Shown here: positions 21,952-31,629 of the stretch, one piece after another | How positions within the stretch are numbered: the first letter of the stretch is position 1 | How the letters are laid out: each line of letters opens with the position of its first letter | Source: Takakia lepidozioides | Lineage: Eukaryota > Streptophyta > Takakiopsida > Takakiales > Takakiaceae | Length of the DNA stretch: 60,000 nucleotides | Direction: 5' to 3' | NCBI GenBank assembly: GCA_030704615.1 | Contig: CM060731.1 | Coordinates: 79,962,756-80,022,755, forward strand | Translations under genes and position numbers: made by a program | The notes under the pieces: generated by a model | Databases searched by the model: none | What the model was told of the DNA's origin: nothing | The model's input: only the letters and a program-made list of their open reading frames with translations

Positions 21952-23022
21952 CACTACAAGAGATCCTGGTTTTTTTTTACAACAAAGGTAGTTCACACCT
22001 GGCTTTTCTTACACACAATTTTACACCTCTGTAAAATTTCGATGGTGTAGAATGAGCCAGTGTAAGAAAAGCCATTTCGTGTAGACTAGTCTACACCAAA
22101 CTTACACCTTCTGTGGTCAACGGTTGTTGACCGAGAATGTGTCCAATAGTGTACAAGGCTTATCTCACACCGGTGTGAGAATGAGCCATATAGTGTAAGT
22201 TAATCCACACAATGGGGTGGAACTATATGATGTGACATGCTGACTATACATGGTGTGAGACAGGTTACTGGGCTTATTTTACACTAGTGTAAATTATGCC
22301 ACATTGGTAGTACACGTCCATTAAGGAACTAAGAGGTGACATGCTGACTAGACATGGTGTGAGAAAGGTTACTGGGCTTATTTTACACTAGTGTGGATTA
22401 TGCCACATTGGTAGGGCAAAGTTTGTTATATTTTACAATGAAACCACTATGTTGTGTATGTATGTGTAATAGGTGTGTTGGTTAATGTATAATGACTTAG
22501 TGATGTTATAATCATGAGGTTTTAGGTTCAAGTGTGTATTGTCTAGTAATGTGTAGGATGTTGTGCGGTCAACCGTTGACCTCGGATGGGGCGGCATCAA
22601 CGGTCAACGCATATTTCAAATTTTAAATTTTTGAACCGCCAAAATTTGAATTTTTAAAATTTTGAATTTTTGAACAGCCAAAATTTAAAATTTAAATTTT
22701 GAATTTGAATTTTGAATTTTGAATTCGCCACATTGTCAAGCAAGGTGTAAGATAAGCCATCAAAAAATCCAGTTGAAACGGATGTAAGAAAAACAAGTCA
22801 AAACGGGTGTAAAAAAAGCCAATAAAAAAAACCAGACAGGCCGGGCGCCACGTCAAGGTGTAGATGGGTGTAAGTTGGCTTTTTCGACACCACTGGCTTT
22901 TTCTACAGGGTGGCGGAATCAACACGGTTTACCTTACACCCAGGAGGTGTGAGCAGGTGGTTTTTTTTTACACCTGCAGGTGTAAAAAAAAGATGTAAGA
23001 AAAACCAGTTTCTCTTGTAGTG
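21952..23022. mobile_element. Short non-autonomous CACTA transposon
   Basis: Begins CACTACAAGAGATCCTGG and ends with the inverse of CACTACAAGAGAAACTGG, with the pairing continuing into a T-rich TTAC-containing stretch. A 3-bp target duplication CTA flanks it (21949-21951 and 23023-23025), as CACTA elements make. The 1071-bp body has no transposase. It is filled with TTACACC/GGTGTAA words in both orientations near the ends and has an internal duplicated block (about 22225-22295 and 22333-22405) plus an AAATTTTGAATTT low-complexity stretch (22613-22730). Confidence 0.9.
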
Positions 23023-23025
23023 CTA

Positions 23026-24789
23026 CTTTGACCATGACTTCCCCATATTGATACACCAAACATGTCTGCGATCATTCATATATGAGTACTGTAATTCAAA
23101 TTGCCTCAACTCATTTTATCTTTAATATCAAACTTTTAGTCACAGTATCATCACAGTTACGTGTTTAAGTATCTTTTGGAGTTTTCTGCATTTTTACCAC
23201 ACCCCTGACCAACCTTTGAGTTGTAGGAAGATGCAGGATTCGTTGTTGGAGATGAGTTCATATCGGCGGCAGTAAATGGATTGAGAGTTGTAAAGCTAAT
23301 GACAACATTAAGAGTAACAACCCGACACATTGCTGCTAATTAGAGCTGTATGTTCATGACAAAGTCTATCAGTTGTGCACATGACAATTGATAAGTACAA
23401 TAATATATAAATGAAATAACTACGCAAAAAGTGAGCCACCCTAGCATGTTTTGATACAATTCACTTAAAAAGATATGGAATAATATTTGATGTACACTAT
23501 TATAATTTAGTTGAATCCAAATGGTACGCGTGTATTGTGTGCTAATTTCATAGCACACATGTGAACTTCAAAGATTGCAAAGACGGTTGGTTTTGCTAAC
23601 TGCAAAGATTATAATAAGATAATTGACCATCACTAGCGTACATGGACATCACCTTATTAGACCATGCAACATAGTTCATAATTGGGAGACTGCCGACTAT
23701 CTACAGCAGGATCTACTACAACTTGCTCGTCATCTGTTATAGTTTTCAATCCTCCTCACCTGCGTGACATTAGAACTATAAGAGATGATGTGATGATGTC
23801 TATAGACCAGATCTATTGCACATGCAGCAGGGGTTTGAGAACATTGAAGAAGAGTGGGCTTGAACACATAGCCAACATCACATGCTATCTCACCCCATCC
23901 TGCTGCATCACATGCATGCGGCTCATTACCACATGTATTTGTCCCACAAAATATGTCCATGTTCAACCTAAAAGTGCTCAACATTTTAATGTATAGCCAA
24001 AATCTTCTCTCTTTTCAATTTATAAATCGGACGTGACGTGGGCGATTTGTACCGAATTTATTTTGGCATTTATTCCAACAAAAATTTAGTCGACATCATC
24101 GATATCCCTAATTCACACGAATCACCATACGGGTTCCACCTTGCACGTGCATTAGCTCATTGTCTCTAAATTTCTTTGACATTGTTAGCACCTACCATCT
24201 TGAGGGCCCCATCTTGGCATGCATGACCACACTATAGGTTAGCTAGGCTTAGGACTCGGTGTAACTAAAAATCATCATAGTATAATTATTGAAAAATAAA
24301 ATAACACACCAAATGAAGTTGTGATATAATGTTGTGTGGTGCATATTAAATTTCTTTTGGACTAATGAAGACCTCTAGAAGACTATTATTGAAACAAATG
24401 TAACTTATAGTACCACTTCACTTTGAAGGAAGTAGAAGAAGTATGACGCCTCCCGAAGGGAGCGTAACTTATGGTGTCTCTTCACCACAAGGGCTACTGC
24501 CTTCCAGCCCACTTTGAAGGACTATTACTGTACGTTTGTAAAGTTGTGGGCAACTACTAACATCTGCATTAAGTAATCAGTTCACTCACTTCCCCACTTT
24601 TTATAGCTGGATTGGCCATACTAGGTGACATCCAACATACACCTCTGTGATTTGAACCCACGACCAATTGTAAGGCGGCCTTATGTCATGTCATGTGTTG
24701 GATGCTAAAAAAAACCTCTATATAACAATTACAAAGTCAGAAATTATGGTCTTTTAAATAACACATGAGAATATACTAGGGTAGCCTGT
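23026..24789. other. Intergenic, no gene recognised
   Basis: AT-rich with short motif-free frames. About 24440-24520 shares CGAAGG(G/A)AGCGTAA and TTATGGTGTCTCTT with 25290-25345, so part of a small dispersed repeat is present twice. Confidence 0.3.
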
Positions 24790-25280
24790 GCCGTTGGCCC
24801 AAGTGTCAATGTGCCATCTAAGCCCAAGTGCAATCTAAGCCCAAGTGCAATCTCCTATGTCGAGGCCCAAGTGTCAATGTGCCATCTAAGCCCAAGTGCA
24901 ATCTCCTATGTCGAGGCCCAAGTGCGACCTCTAGGGTAGCCTCTGCCAGTGGCCCAAGGGTCCAATGTCATATAAGTCCAAATGCATTTTTTTTCTACGG
25001 AGCCTACGACCAGATTTGAACCGGAGACCTTTCTTTTATATGTCTCCGCTCGAGGCTCCAACCATTGACCCAGGAATTCCCACTTTGCAATTTTTCGTGA
25101 ATTTCCAGCAACCCAAAGTACTTGAAATTCCACATCTCCCACACCGCATGTCCAACAATCGTGAGACCAAGCCTGTGCACCCCTCCTCGTCGAGGGCTTT
25201 TCAATGGGATTAAGTACCAGGGCTGGGGCCTCGCGGTTGGGGACATCTCAAATCTACAAAACAAAACAAAACAAACGTCT
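24790..25280 (+). repeat. Dispersed repeat, inverse copy at about 49130-49640
   Basis: Starts with repeated words AAGCCCAAGTGCAATCTCC and ATGTCGAGGCCCAAGTG, then runs to CACATCTCCCACACCGCATG and GGGGACATCTCAAATC with an (AAAAC)n run. The reverse complement of the same series of blocks occurs at about 49130-49640. No coding potential. It could be an old non-autonomous element; I could not define its ends. Confidence 0.75.
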
Positions 25281-25860
25281 CGCTTCATATATTGATGACA
25301 CCTCCGAAGGAAGCGTAAATTATGGTGTCTCTTGACCCCGAAGGACTACTGCCGTCCGGTAGAAAGGTGGACAGCTTTGTGACACCAATCGGTGGATTGA
25401 ACCCACAACCACTTCCGAGGTAGTATATGCCCATTGCCACTTGCTACAACTTGGTTGTCTAAGATAACACACATTATTATTTTTAACTATCTTCAAAAAA
25501 ATACTTGAGTTAACTACATTATAGAAAATACTATTTTATAGAGGTATTTATTTGGATAACAATCAATACTTACCATTATAGATGTAATTTAGCGAATATG
25601 GGAAAATCTTTAAAATGAATGGCCATGAAAATATCTCTTCTTACAACTTGTTCTTTGAGTAATTTCAGATTTTTTATCTTGTGTGGCATGATAATAATTA
25701 ATTGAGTATCTTTACCCTGAGTTTCATATGCCAACAAATGTCTATAGGAATGATATCCAATATAATTTTGCCATTGATAGTAATGTTTGAAGAAAAATAA
25801 TATCAATAAATACATTCTCTCATAGAACCATGATGAACTTGATACATTAAATGCTTTCGA
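25281..25860 (-). other. Possible SINE-like tRNA relic, otherwise empty
   Basis: On the minus strand, about 25370-25445 resembles a tRNA: TAGCAAGTGG near an A-box position, a 5-bp stem ACTAC/GTGGT enclosing a 7-base loop with T33, and GTGGGTTCAATCC as a B box, with ACCAA/TTGGT able to form part of an acceptor stem. The variable loop is missing and the T loop is one base short, so it is not a working tRNA gene. No anticodon function is claimed. Confidence 0.3.
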
Positions 25861-26164
25861 GCTTGTCAAGTTATTTTACCACTAGTGTGAAGTTAGCTAG
25901 GAAATAGCTAGCTTTTATATATTGACATTTGGGATTGACTCAAGTGTCAATCCAGGGGCCAATACATGTTTGGGCACCTGACGTTGTTATCTTCATGGCA
26001 GATCGCGGTGGGCTCATCTTTCTCGAGTTGAGCCTCACCGCGTCTAGCTATGGCGTTGTAGTGTGGATTGCACTTGGCTCGACTTAATATATGAGTGATG
26101 TTTTCACGTGCAAGTGTGTGAGTTTGAGAGAGCTTGTATGCTTGTATTATTCCTTTCCTTATCA
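25861..26164 (+). repeat. 5' LTR of copy A, U3 missing
   Basis: Matches the R/U5-like block of the LTRs at 2223-2541 and 48314-48862: GTCAAGTTATTTTAC, TTGACATTTGGGATTG, CTCGAGTTGAGCCTCACCGC and the TTATCA end. The ACTAGTGG-rich U3 that should precede it is absent, so the LTR is truncated at its 5' end and no target duplication can be sought. Confidence 0.8.
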
Positions 26165-28381
26165 CTCGAGAAAGATGAGCTCGAGTCTGTGAGTGCCGTA
26201 GCACTTGTGTTTTCAGATCATGAGAAACGGTTCATCCTAGAGTGCAGAGATCCATGCATGAGTCTATCCAAAGCGGATAGAGTGCAAATACGAACAAGTT
26301 GCAGGTTTGCAATGGATAGAGAGGCGGGTAGCCTATGTTGAAGAACGGCGTTGCATAGCTCAACGCTACGGCCAACCAAGTTTGGGCTTCTAGTGTGAAG
26401 CGGAGGAAATGATGGCCACGAGTAGGCGCGAACTGGTGGTCGTCTTCTTCAGCTGCAGGCCGAGTTAAGGAGCTGCAGAAATGTGGGCTGCGCATGAGAA
26501 CTTAGCATGTGGCAGGTTGGAGATGACATGATCAGCTCCATGTATTTCTGCCCGAAACTAGTTGTTGCGGGTAGATGAGGAGCAGCCGAAAGGTGGAGCT
26601 GCGAGGGGATGCATCGCAGCTTGTTGGGAGCTTCACCTCTAAGCTCATGAAGAGGTATGAGTGAAGAGAGAGGGCTGGTCCATCTTGTGTGCAAATCAGT
26701 GCACATGTGAAGCATGTGTTTGAGTTGGAAGTTTCAATCTGAAACTGTAGCACAAGGGCTCTTGGAGTGGCAAGAGCGGGGCTGGAAGGGCAGCAACGAG
26801 GCGCCCTAGAGTCAAGGGAATGTGTAGTAGAACTGCAGGTACACCAAGGTTGTAAATGTGTGTATTTTCAGATTTGTTTTTGTAAGCTTCATGGAGAAAA
26901 TGGAGCTTGTTGGGCAGCATATGGCTTGCTTGTTGAGTTGGGGGCGCTTCTAGTGGATCGTGAGAGCTCAGGAGTGCAGGGCAATGGAGCTGATGGCTCC
27001 GTAGAAGCCATAGCTCGTTGGCAGCAGGTGCAGGAGCAAACCCCAGCTGGGGAAGAGCTCGGGAATGCATGGGAACTCGTGGGAACGCCCGGGAACGCAT
27101 GAGAACTCGTTGGGAGTTCCAGGGAACGCAGGGAATAGTGGTCGTGATGGGCCGTTGGGGCGGTATCACGAGATACCACGAGCCTAGGTCATGACTATTG
27201 ACCGTGACCGTTGACCGTGACTGTTGGAAGTCGTGGTGCGGACACAACGGGTGGGCACGGTGACCAGATCGTGGGAATGGCGGGCCATGAAGGCTCGTGG
27301 GAGTGGTACCACAGGATATCACGAGGCAGCCCGTGGCCAACGAGTGCTTAGGGCGGGCCGTGAGGAGTCGTGGCGGTTGGAGCCATGGAAGGCCGCGAAC
27401 AGGAAGAGTGAAAAAAAAAAATTAAAAAAAAAAACTTTTTTCACTCGTTTCGTGGGACCTTGATGGGAGGCTGGGCTCTGAAGAACAACGGTTTTGAGCT
27501 AGCTGATCTGGCAGAAAAGTCGGAATTGCCTCCCTGTTGCGTTTTAACAAAGGGGATTACTTCCCTGCAGGTAATCTTTTCGGGTTTTCAGCCCAATTCT
27601 TAACTATGGGGAAGACCAGCCTGCAGGTAATTCCTTTGGACATAATGTTGTTGGGGCCTATATGTACCTCTGTTTGCTCCATTTTTGAACCTTCAGTGAA
27701 CGGTGTGGTTTCCTGAGGTGGTTCCATTATGAGGAATGACTGGTGGACAAGAGGAGGCACTGGCAGACCCTATGGAGGCTTGCATGGGGCCTTGGAGGCC
27801 AAGTTTCATGAGCTCGTGGAGGGCGGTTTTTGGAGTGTCTACAGGATGCTCTCATGGTCATGCAAGTGAGAGAAGAGAGGGAAAAAAAATGGTGTTGGGA
27901 TGAGAGCGTGATGGGGATAGGCATTGCTTTAGTTTCCCTTCCTCGTAGCTTTCTACCTTCTCTGTAGGCCGAGACGTTTCCCTAGGTGGAGGCAAGAGTC
28001 AGTCCGGGTTTGGGCTGGGTTGCAGGAGCGACACTGTGGAGTTGTTTTTGGTGTGGGGGAGTTGTTGTTTTCATTCTTGTGTTTGGATCCCCTCCACACC
28101 TGTATGCTTGATTGTGCATCATGCTAGTTTTGTGTGGGCGCTTGATTTTATGGGTGGTTGACTCGGGCTTGATCGCCGATCCAACCCTAGAGCATGCTGT
28201 CGATGGTGAGGCTGGGTTGCTGACCAGTCAGACCATCTTTGTTTCTCATGTGGTGAGGTTGGAGGTGATGACCAGCCAACCATAGGAGTGCCTGCGGTGG
28301 ATGCAGGTGCAGGTGCAGGCTATGTTAGGAACCTAGTATTCCAAACCATAAGCCGCATCAGGTTCTCTACCCGGTTACCTT
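26165..28381 (+). other. Long untranslated leader of copy A
   Basis: About 2.2 kb between LTR and gag. Parts align with the leader of copy B: about 26690-26810 with 31995-32105, and about 27770-28380 with 33520-34140; the middle differs. It contains runs of GGGAACGC/GGGAACTCGT words (27060-27130) and GACCGTGACC words (27195-27230). The 214-codon minus-strand frame at 26696-27340 is probably chance in GC-rich repeats. Confidence 0.6.
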
Positions 28382-29506
28382 GTGGAGAGGGGGTTAGAGA
28401 CGGTTGAGTGTCAGTTTGTCAACACGGAGGTGCCACTAGTTGCTGGAGAAAGTGCCGGTACGAGTACTAGTAATACTAGCGGGTATACGAGACGAGGTGT
28501 GCGGTTTAGGCCACCTTCACCTCCTGTGTCTTCTACGGAAGGTTTTGATTCGAATTGTGAATCAGGAGGACTCACACCGGCGGTGCAAGTTGTTTCCTTG
28601 CCATTGTTGTGGGACACAATGGAGGAGATGTATGGAGCCACCAAGGGGCCAAGTAGGTACTCTGGGGCGGTGGGCACCATTGAGTTGGATGATTTTAGCC
28701 AAAAGTTTGATAATTGTTGGGACTTGCAGCAAATGGGCAATCCACAACTGTTTACGCCTTTCATGGCATGGAAGGGGCTGATTCAGCACCTTGAGGGACC
28801 GCCCATGGATGACTACCATGAGTTTAGGCGGGGGCACGATGTTGAGATCGAGGAGTGGAGGATGTACTGGTCATCCGACTACGTCTCCATCACTAGAGGC
28901 ATTATAGGCACAAGGGCAGCAGCCACACCGGCAGCTGCACCAGTAGCAGTAGCTACAACAGCAGCTTCCACGAGCAGTAGTGGGACTAGTGGTATAGCAA
29001 CTACGACGTCCACCCAAGCTACTGCTGCACCAGCACCAGTGGCGGTGCCTGCCTTCAACCCTGTTGTGGAGTTCTTCGAAGAGTTATGAGGGAACTACCA
29101 AGGGGTGAGGACAGAGAAGTTGCGGAGCTTGCAATAGTTCCAATGGAAGCCGACCGAGAGCTTGAGGGAGGCTTTCACTCGCATGAGGCGCTTGATAAAT
29201 GTAACCCAAGGGATTACGGAGGCTCAGGCAGTCCAGTTCTGGTACGGGATATTGGACAAGGAGCTGAGGAGAAGGGTGCGGGATGCAACTCTCCTACAAG
29301 CGGCCCATCCCACCTTAGCAAATGTGTTTTTGCTGGCAGAGCGGATAGAGCTCAACATGGTGGAGGCACGAGTGGTCATGGTGGGATTTGCTAAAGAGGC
29401 ACCACGGAGTAGTGGTGCTCCTAGCCAGCCACTACCTCAACGTGCTCAAGGCATCAAGGGGGCTCAGGTGAAGCCCAGGGAAGGACAGAGAGGACCTCAG
29501 ATGTAG
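28382..29506 (+). pseudogene. Gag (capsid) of copy A
   Basis: The N-terminal frame (28382-29089) has a Ser/Pro-rich start, then LPLLWDTMEEMYGATKGPS, a compact domain with WDLQQMGNPQLFTPFMAWKG, and a Thr/Ala-rich linker. A TGA at 29087-29089 and a TAG at 29135-29137 interrupt it; the capsid-like part continues as TESLREAFTRMRRLINVTQG and ILDKELRRRVRDATLLQAAH. Gag packages the element RNA. Copy B shares the TAG but not the TGA. No convincing ATG is visible at the start, so the true start is unclear. Confidence 0.75.
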
Positions 29507-29970
29507 GGGTCTCTCCCTTCATTTGCAAGCCAACAACGGACGGATGTGGTGTGCTAGACATGTGGAGGACCCCATGCCAAGAAGGATTGCCCAGAGGGCA
29601 ATGGTTTGGCACAGGCACAGCTTGCACAGTTGCAGTGTGGGCATTGTGGCAAGTACGGCCATGGAGAGGCCCAGTGCTATGGTTTGCATCCTGAGTTGCG
29701 CCCAGGCCAGTTCCAAGGGAACAATGGTGGCCAGGGGCGAGGTGGAGTAGCCCAGAGAGGACGAGGTGGCCAGGCACGAGGTGCAGGCCAAGGTCAAGCT
29801 CAACATGGCCAAGGATGTTGAGGTCAGGGTGGTGACCAAGACATGGCCAACCGGCTTCAGCAGCTAGAGCAGAGGCTCGCTACCATGGCCACAACTTAGG
29901 TGGTACCGGCTCCAAGGCCGGATGGTCCACCTCCTGCTCATGAGGGAAGAGATATAGGAGGCATGGGATT
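29507..29970 (+). pseudogene. Gag nucleocapsid with two zinc knuckles (copy A)
   Basis: Two CCHC knuckles are readable: C-x2-C-x3-H-x4-C in C-stop-TCGGPHAKKDC (29552-29590), with an in-frame TAG at 29555-29557, and the standard C-x2-C-x4-H-x4-C in CGHCGKYGHGEAQC (about 29636-29677). A Gly/Arg/Gln-rich RNA-binding tail follows (GGQGRGGVAQRGRGGQARGA). The TAG is present at the same place in copy B. Another TAG at 29897-29899 replaces a CAG that copy B retains. Confidence 0.8.
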
Positions 29971-30130
29971 CATGTGCGGGGCAACACTACCACTACTACT
30001 ATAGGTAGGGCACCACTACCACTAGTGAGGGGTGCCACTACCACTACCACTGTGGGTAGGGCACCACTACCACTAGTGTCGGGCAGCACTACCACTACCA
30101 CTATGTGCGGGGCAGGACTACCACTAGTGC
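29971..30130 (+). repeat. CACTACCACTA minisatellite in copy A
   Basis: GGGGCA and CACTACCACTA-type units are repeated about five times here, whereas copy B has a single unit at the same point (35705-35725). It lies in the gag-protease linker and looks like replication slippage after the copies separated. Confidence 0.85.
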
Positions 30131-30628
30131 AAGTGGAGTCAGCTGGCAGTGACTCGAGGAGCAGCACGAGTTCCTGAGCCACGGGGTGCGGAGGTGGAGT
30201 TGGATCCACAGCGTGGGGATGCAAGCTGTCAGGCCAGGCTTCCTCAGTCATTCACATTGGCGGAGACAGTGTCAACGCCGTCCATGACACCTAGTTCTTG
30301 CCCGACTGTTACCGAGGCAGAGGTTACTATGCCATTGGGGAGAGCTACACGGGCAGCACCACTACCTAGTGTTGCCAAGGCTACGGCAGCTAGTGTACTA
30401 CTAGGGGCGGCCACAGCTGTGTGCCAGGCTCCATTGTTCTCGGCTACCATGATTGTGACGCCGGGGGTAAGACCAGCTGAGGTGTTCAGGCTAGCAGCTA
30501 CACTCTGTGAGAGTGGGGAGGTTACTTCATCTTCTGCGGAGATAGTGGGAGGTGTAGTGCTAGAGGGATCCTCGGATTTGAGGGTCAAGACTGCCATGGC
30601 GGCGCCATGACAAGCTCCAATTGCCAGG

Positions 30629-31081
30629 TTGTTAGAGCTGCCAGCTAGGCCAGCCATTGAGCGCGCCATGGTGACACCTGGAGTTGTCATGTTAGACAAC
30701 CAGGATGACATTTTCTATTTGAGTGGACCGGCAGGCAAGTGGTACTGGCCACTGCGGGTCTTGTTGGACTCGGGAGCTCAGCCATTGATGCTGGGTAGAG
30801 CTGGTATTGCAGGCTTGAGCCTCACGGAGGCGGATATGGAGCCGTGCCCTTTCCAAATACAAACATCTCTGGGAGGATCATAGCAGGCTCGGGGCATGAC
30901 ACGGCGTGAGCTGGCTATCAGACTACAGCCGGATCATCCGATAGATGGCTCAATGATGAGAGCCAAGGCCATTGTGACAGACGCGGTCTCGTACGATGTC
31001 CTTGTTGGTGGGGCAGTGTTGTACCCCATGGGCTTCACCCTGGATTTTTTGGATGATTCAACTTCCTATATGCCTAGATGA
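30629..31081 (+). pseudogene. Retropepsin-like protease (copy A)
   Basis: The aspartic protease active site is visible as VLLDSGAQPLMLGRAGI (about 30759-30809). After a TAG at 30881-30883 the same frame continues with MTRRELAIRL and the second conserved block AIVTDAVSYDVLVGGAVLYP (about 30964-31023). The enzyme would act as a dimer and cut the polyprotein. The frame ends in TGA TAG at 31079-31084, where copy B reads TGG CAG. The frame is the same as that of the methyltransferase segment that follows. Confidence 0.85.
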
Positions 31082-31102
31082 TAGTCAGGGGAGGGCCGGC
31101 GT

Positions 31103-31625
31103 ATGCAGCTCCCTGTGACGTCCATGGGAGGAGTTGCGGTTGCCCAGCGAGGCAAGATGCCAACACTGGTAACATTCACAGCTGCAGTGACTTGGCCTGG
31201 AGAGTTGTTGGATGGCAACACTCATTCACAGGATGTGTCACCTCCGGGAGAGCAGGATGACATGTATGGTATGGCAGAGTTGCCTGCCATGGTTGCTCAC
31301 ACTCCATTGTGGGGCTCAAGCAAGGATTTGCAGCGGGTTGCTGATCGACAAGTGCAACAAGCCTGGGTAGAGGCTTTTGTACCGTCAAGAGAGGAGGACG
31401 GTGCGGGGATTGCGCCAGGTCCACCTCAGTTGTCTCCATTGGACACCACACCAATCGTGTGGCAGTGTTCGGATGAAGGCATTTGCCTTCTGGATTTGTT
31501 TGGCCGGATCAGCACCGGATTGGCTGCTATTCTACAGGCAGGTGTACGAGTTCGGCGTTACTTGTATGTGGAGAAGGATGAGACTGCACGACATGTCTCC
31601 CTACACCATGTTACTCACGTATCTG
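31103..31625 (+). pseudogene. Linker and DNMT motif I, copy A (truncated)
   Basis: In frame with the protease, a spacer (VAVAQRGKMPTLVTFTAAVT) leads to GICLLDLFGRISTGLAAILQ, the S-adenosylmethionine-binding motif I of C5 cytosine methyltransferases, with the second Gly replaced by Arg. RRYLYVEKDETARHVSLHHV follows. Similarity to copy B ends near 31620; the frame then runs into sequence resembling the leader. The catalytic PCQ motif is therefore absent. Confidence 0.85.
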
Positions 31626-31629
31626 CGAG

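Noticed and set aside
25370-25445. tRNA gene on the minus strand
   Set aside because: No variable loop, T loop one base short, poor A box; at most a tRNA-derived relic.
26696-27340. Minus-strand open frame of 214 codons
   Set aside because: It overlaps GC-rich repeats in the gypsy leader, has no motif, and competes with open frames on the other strand.
30149-30711. Open frames of about 150 codons on both strands, Thr/Ala/Ser-rich
   Set aside because: The plus frame is the gag-protease linker of copy A; the minus frame is its shadow, repeated at 35884-36330.
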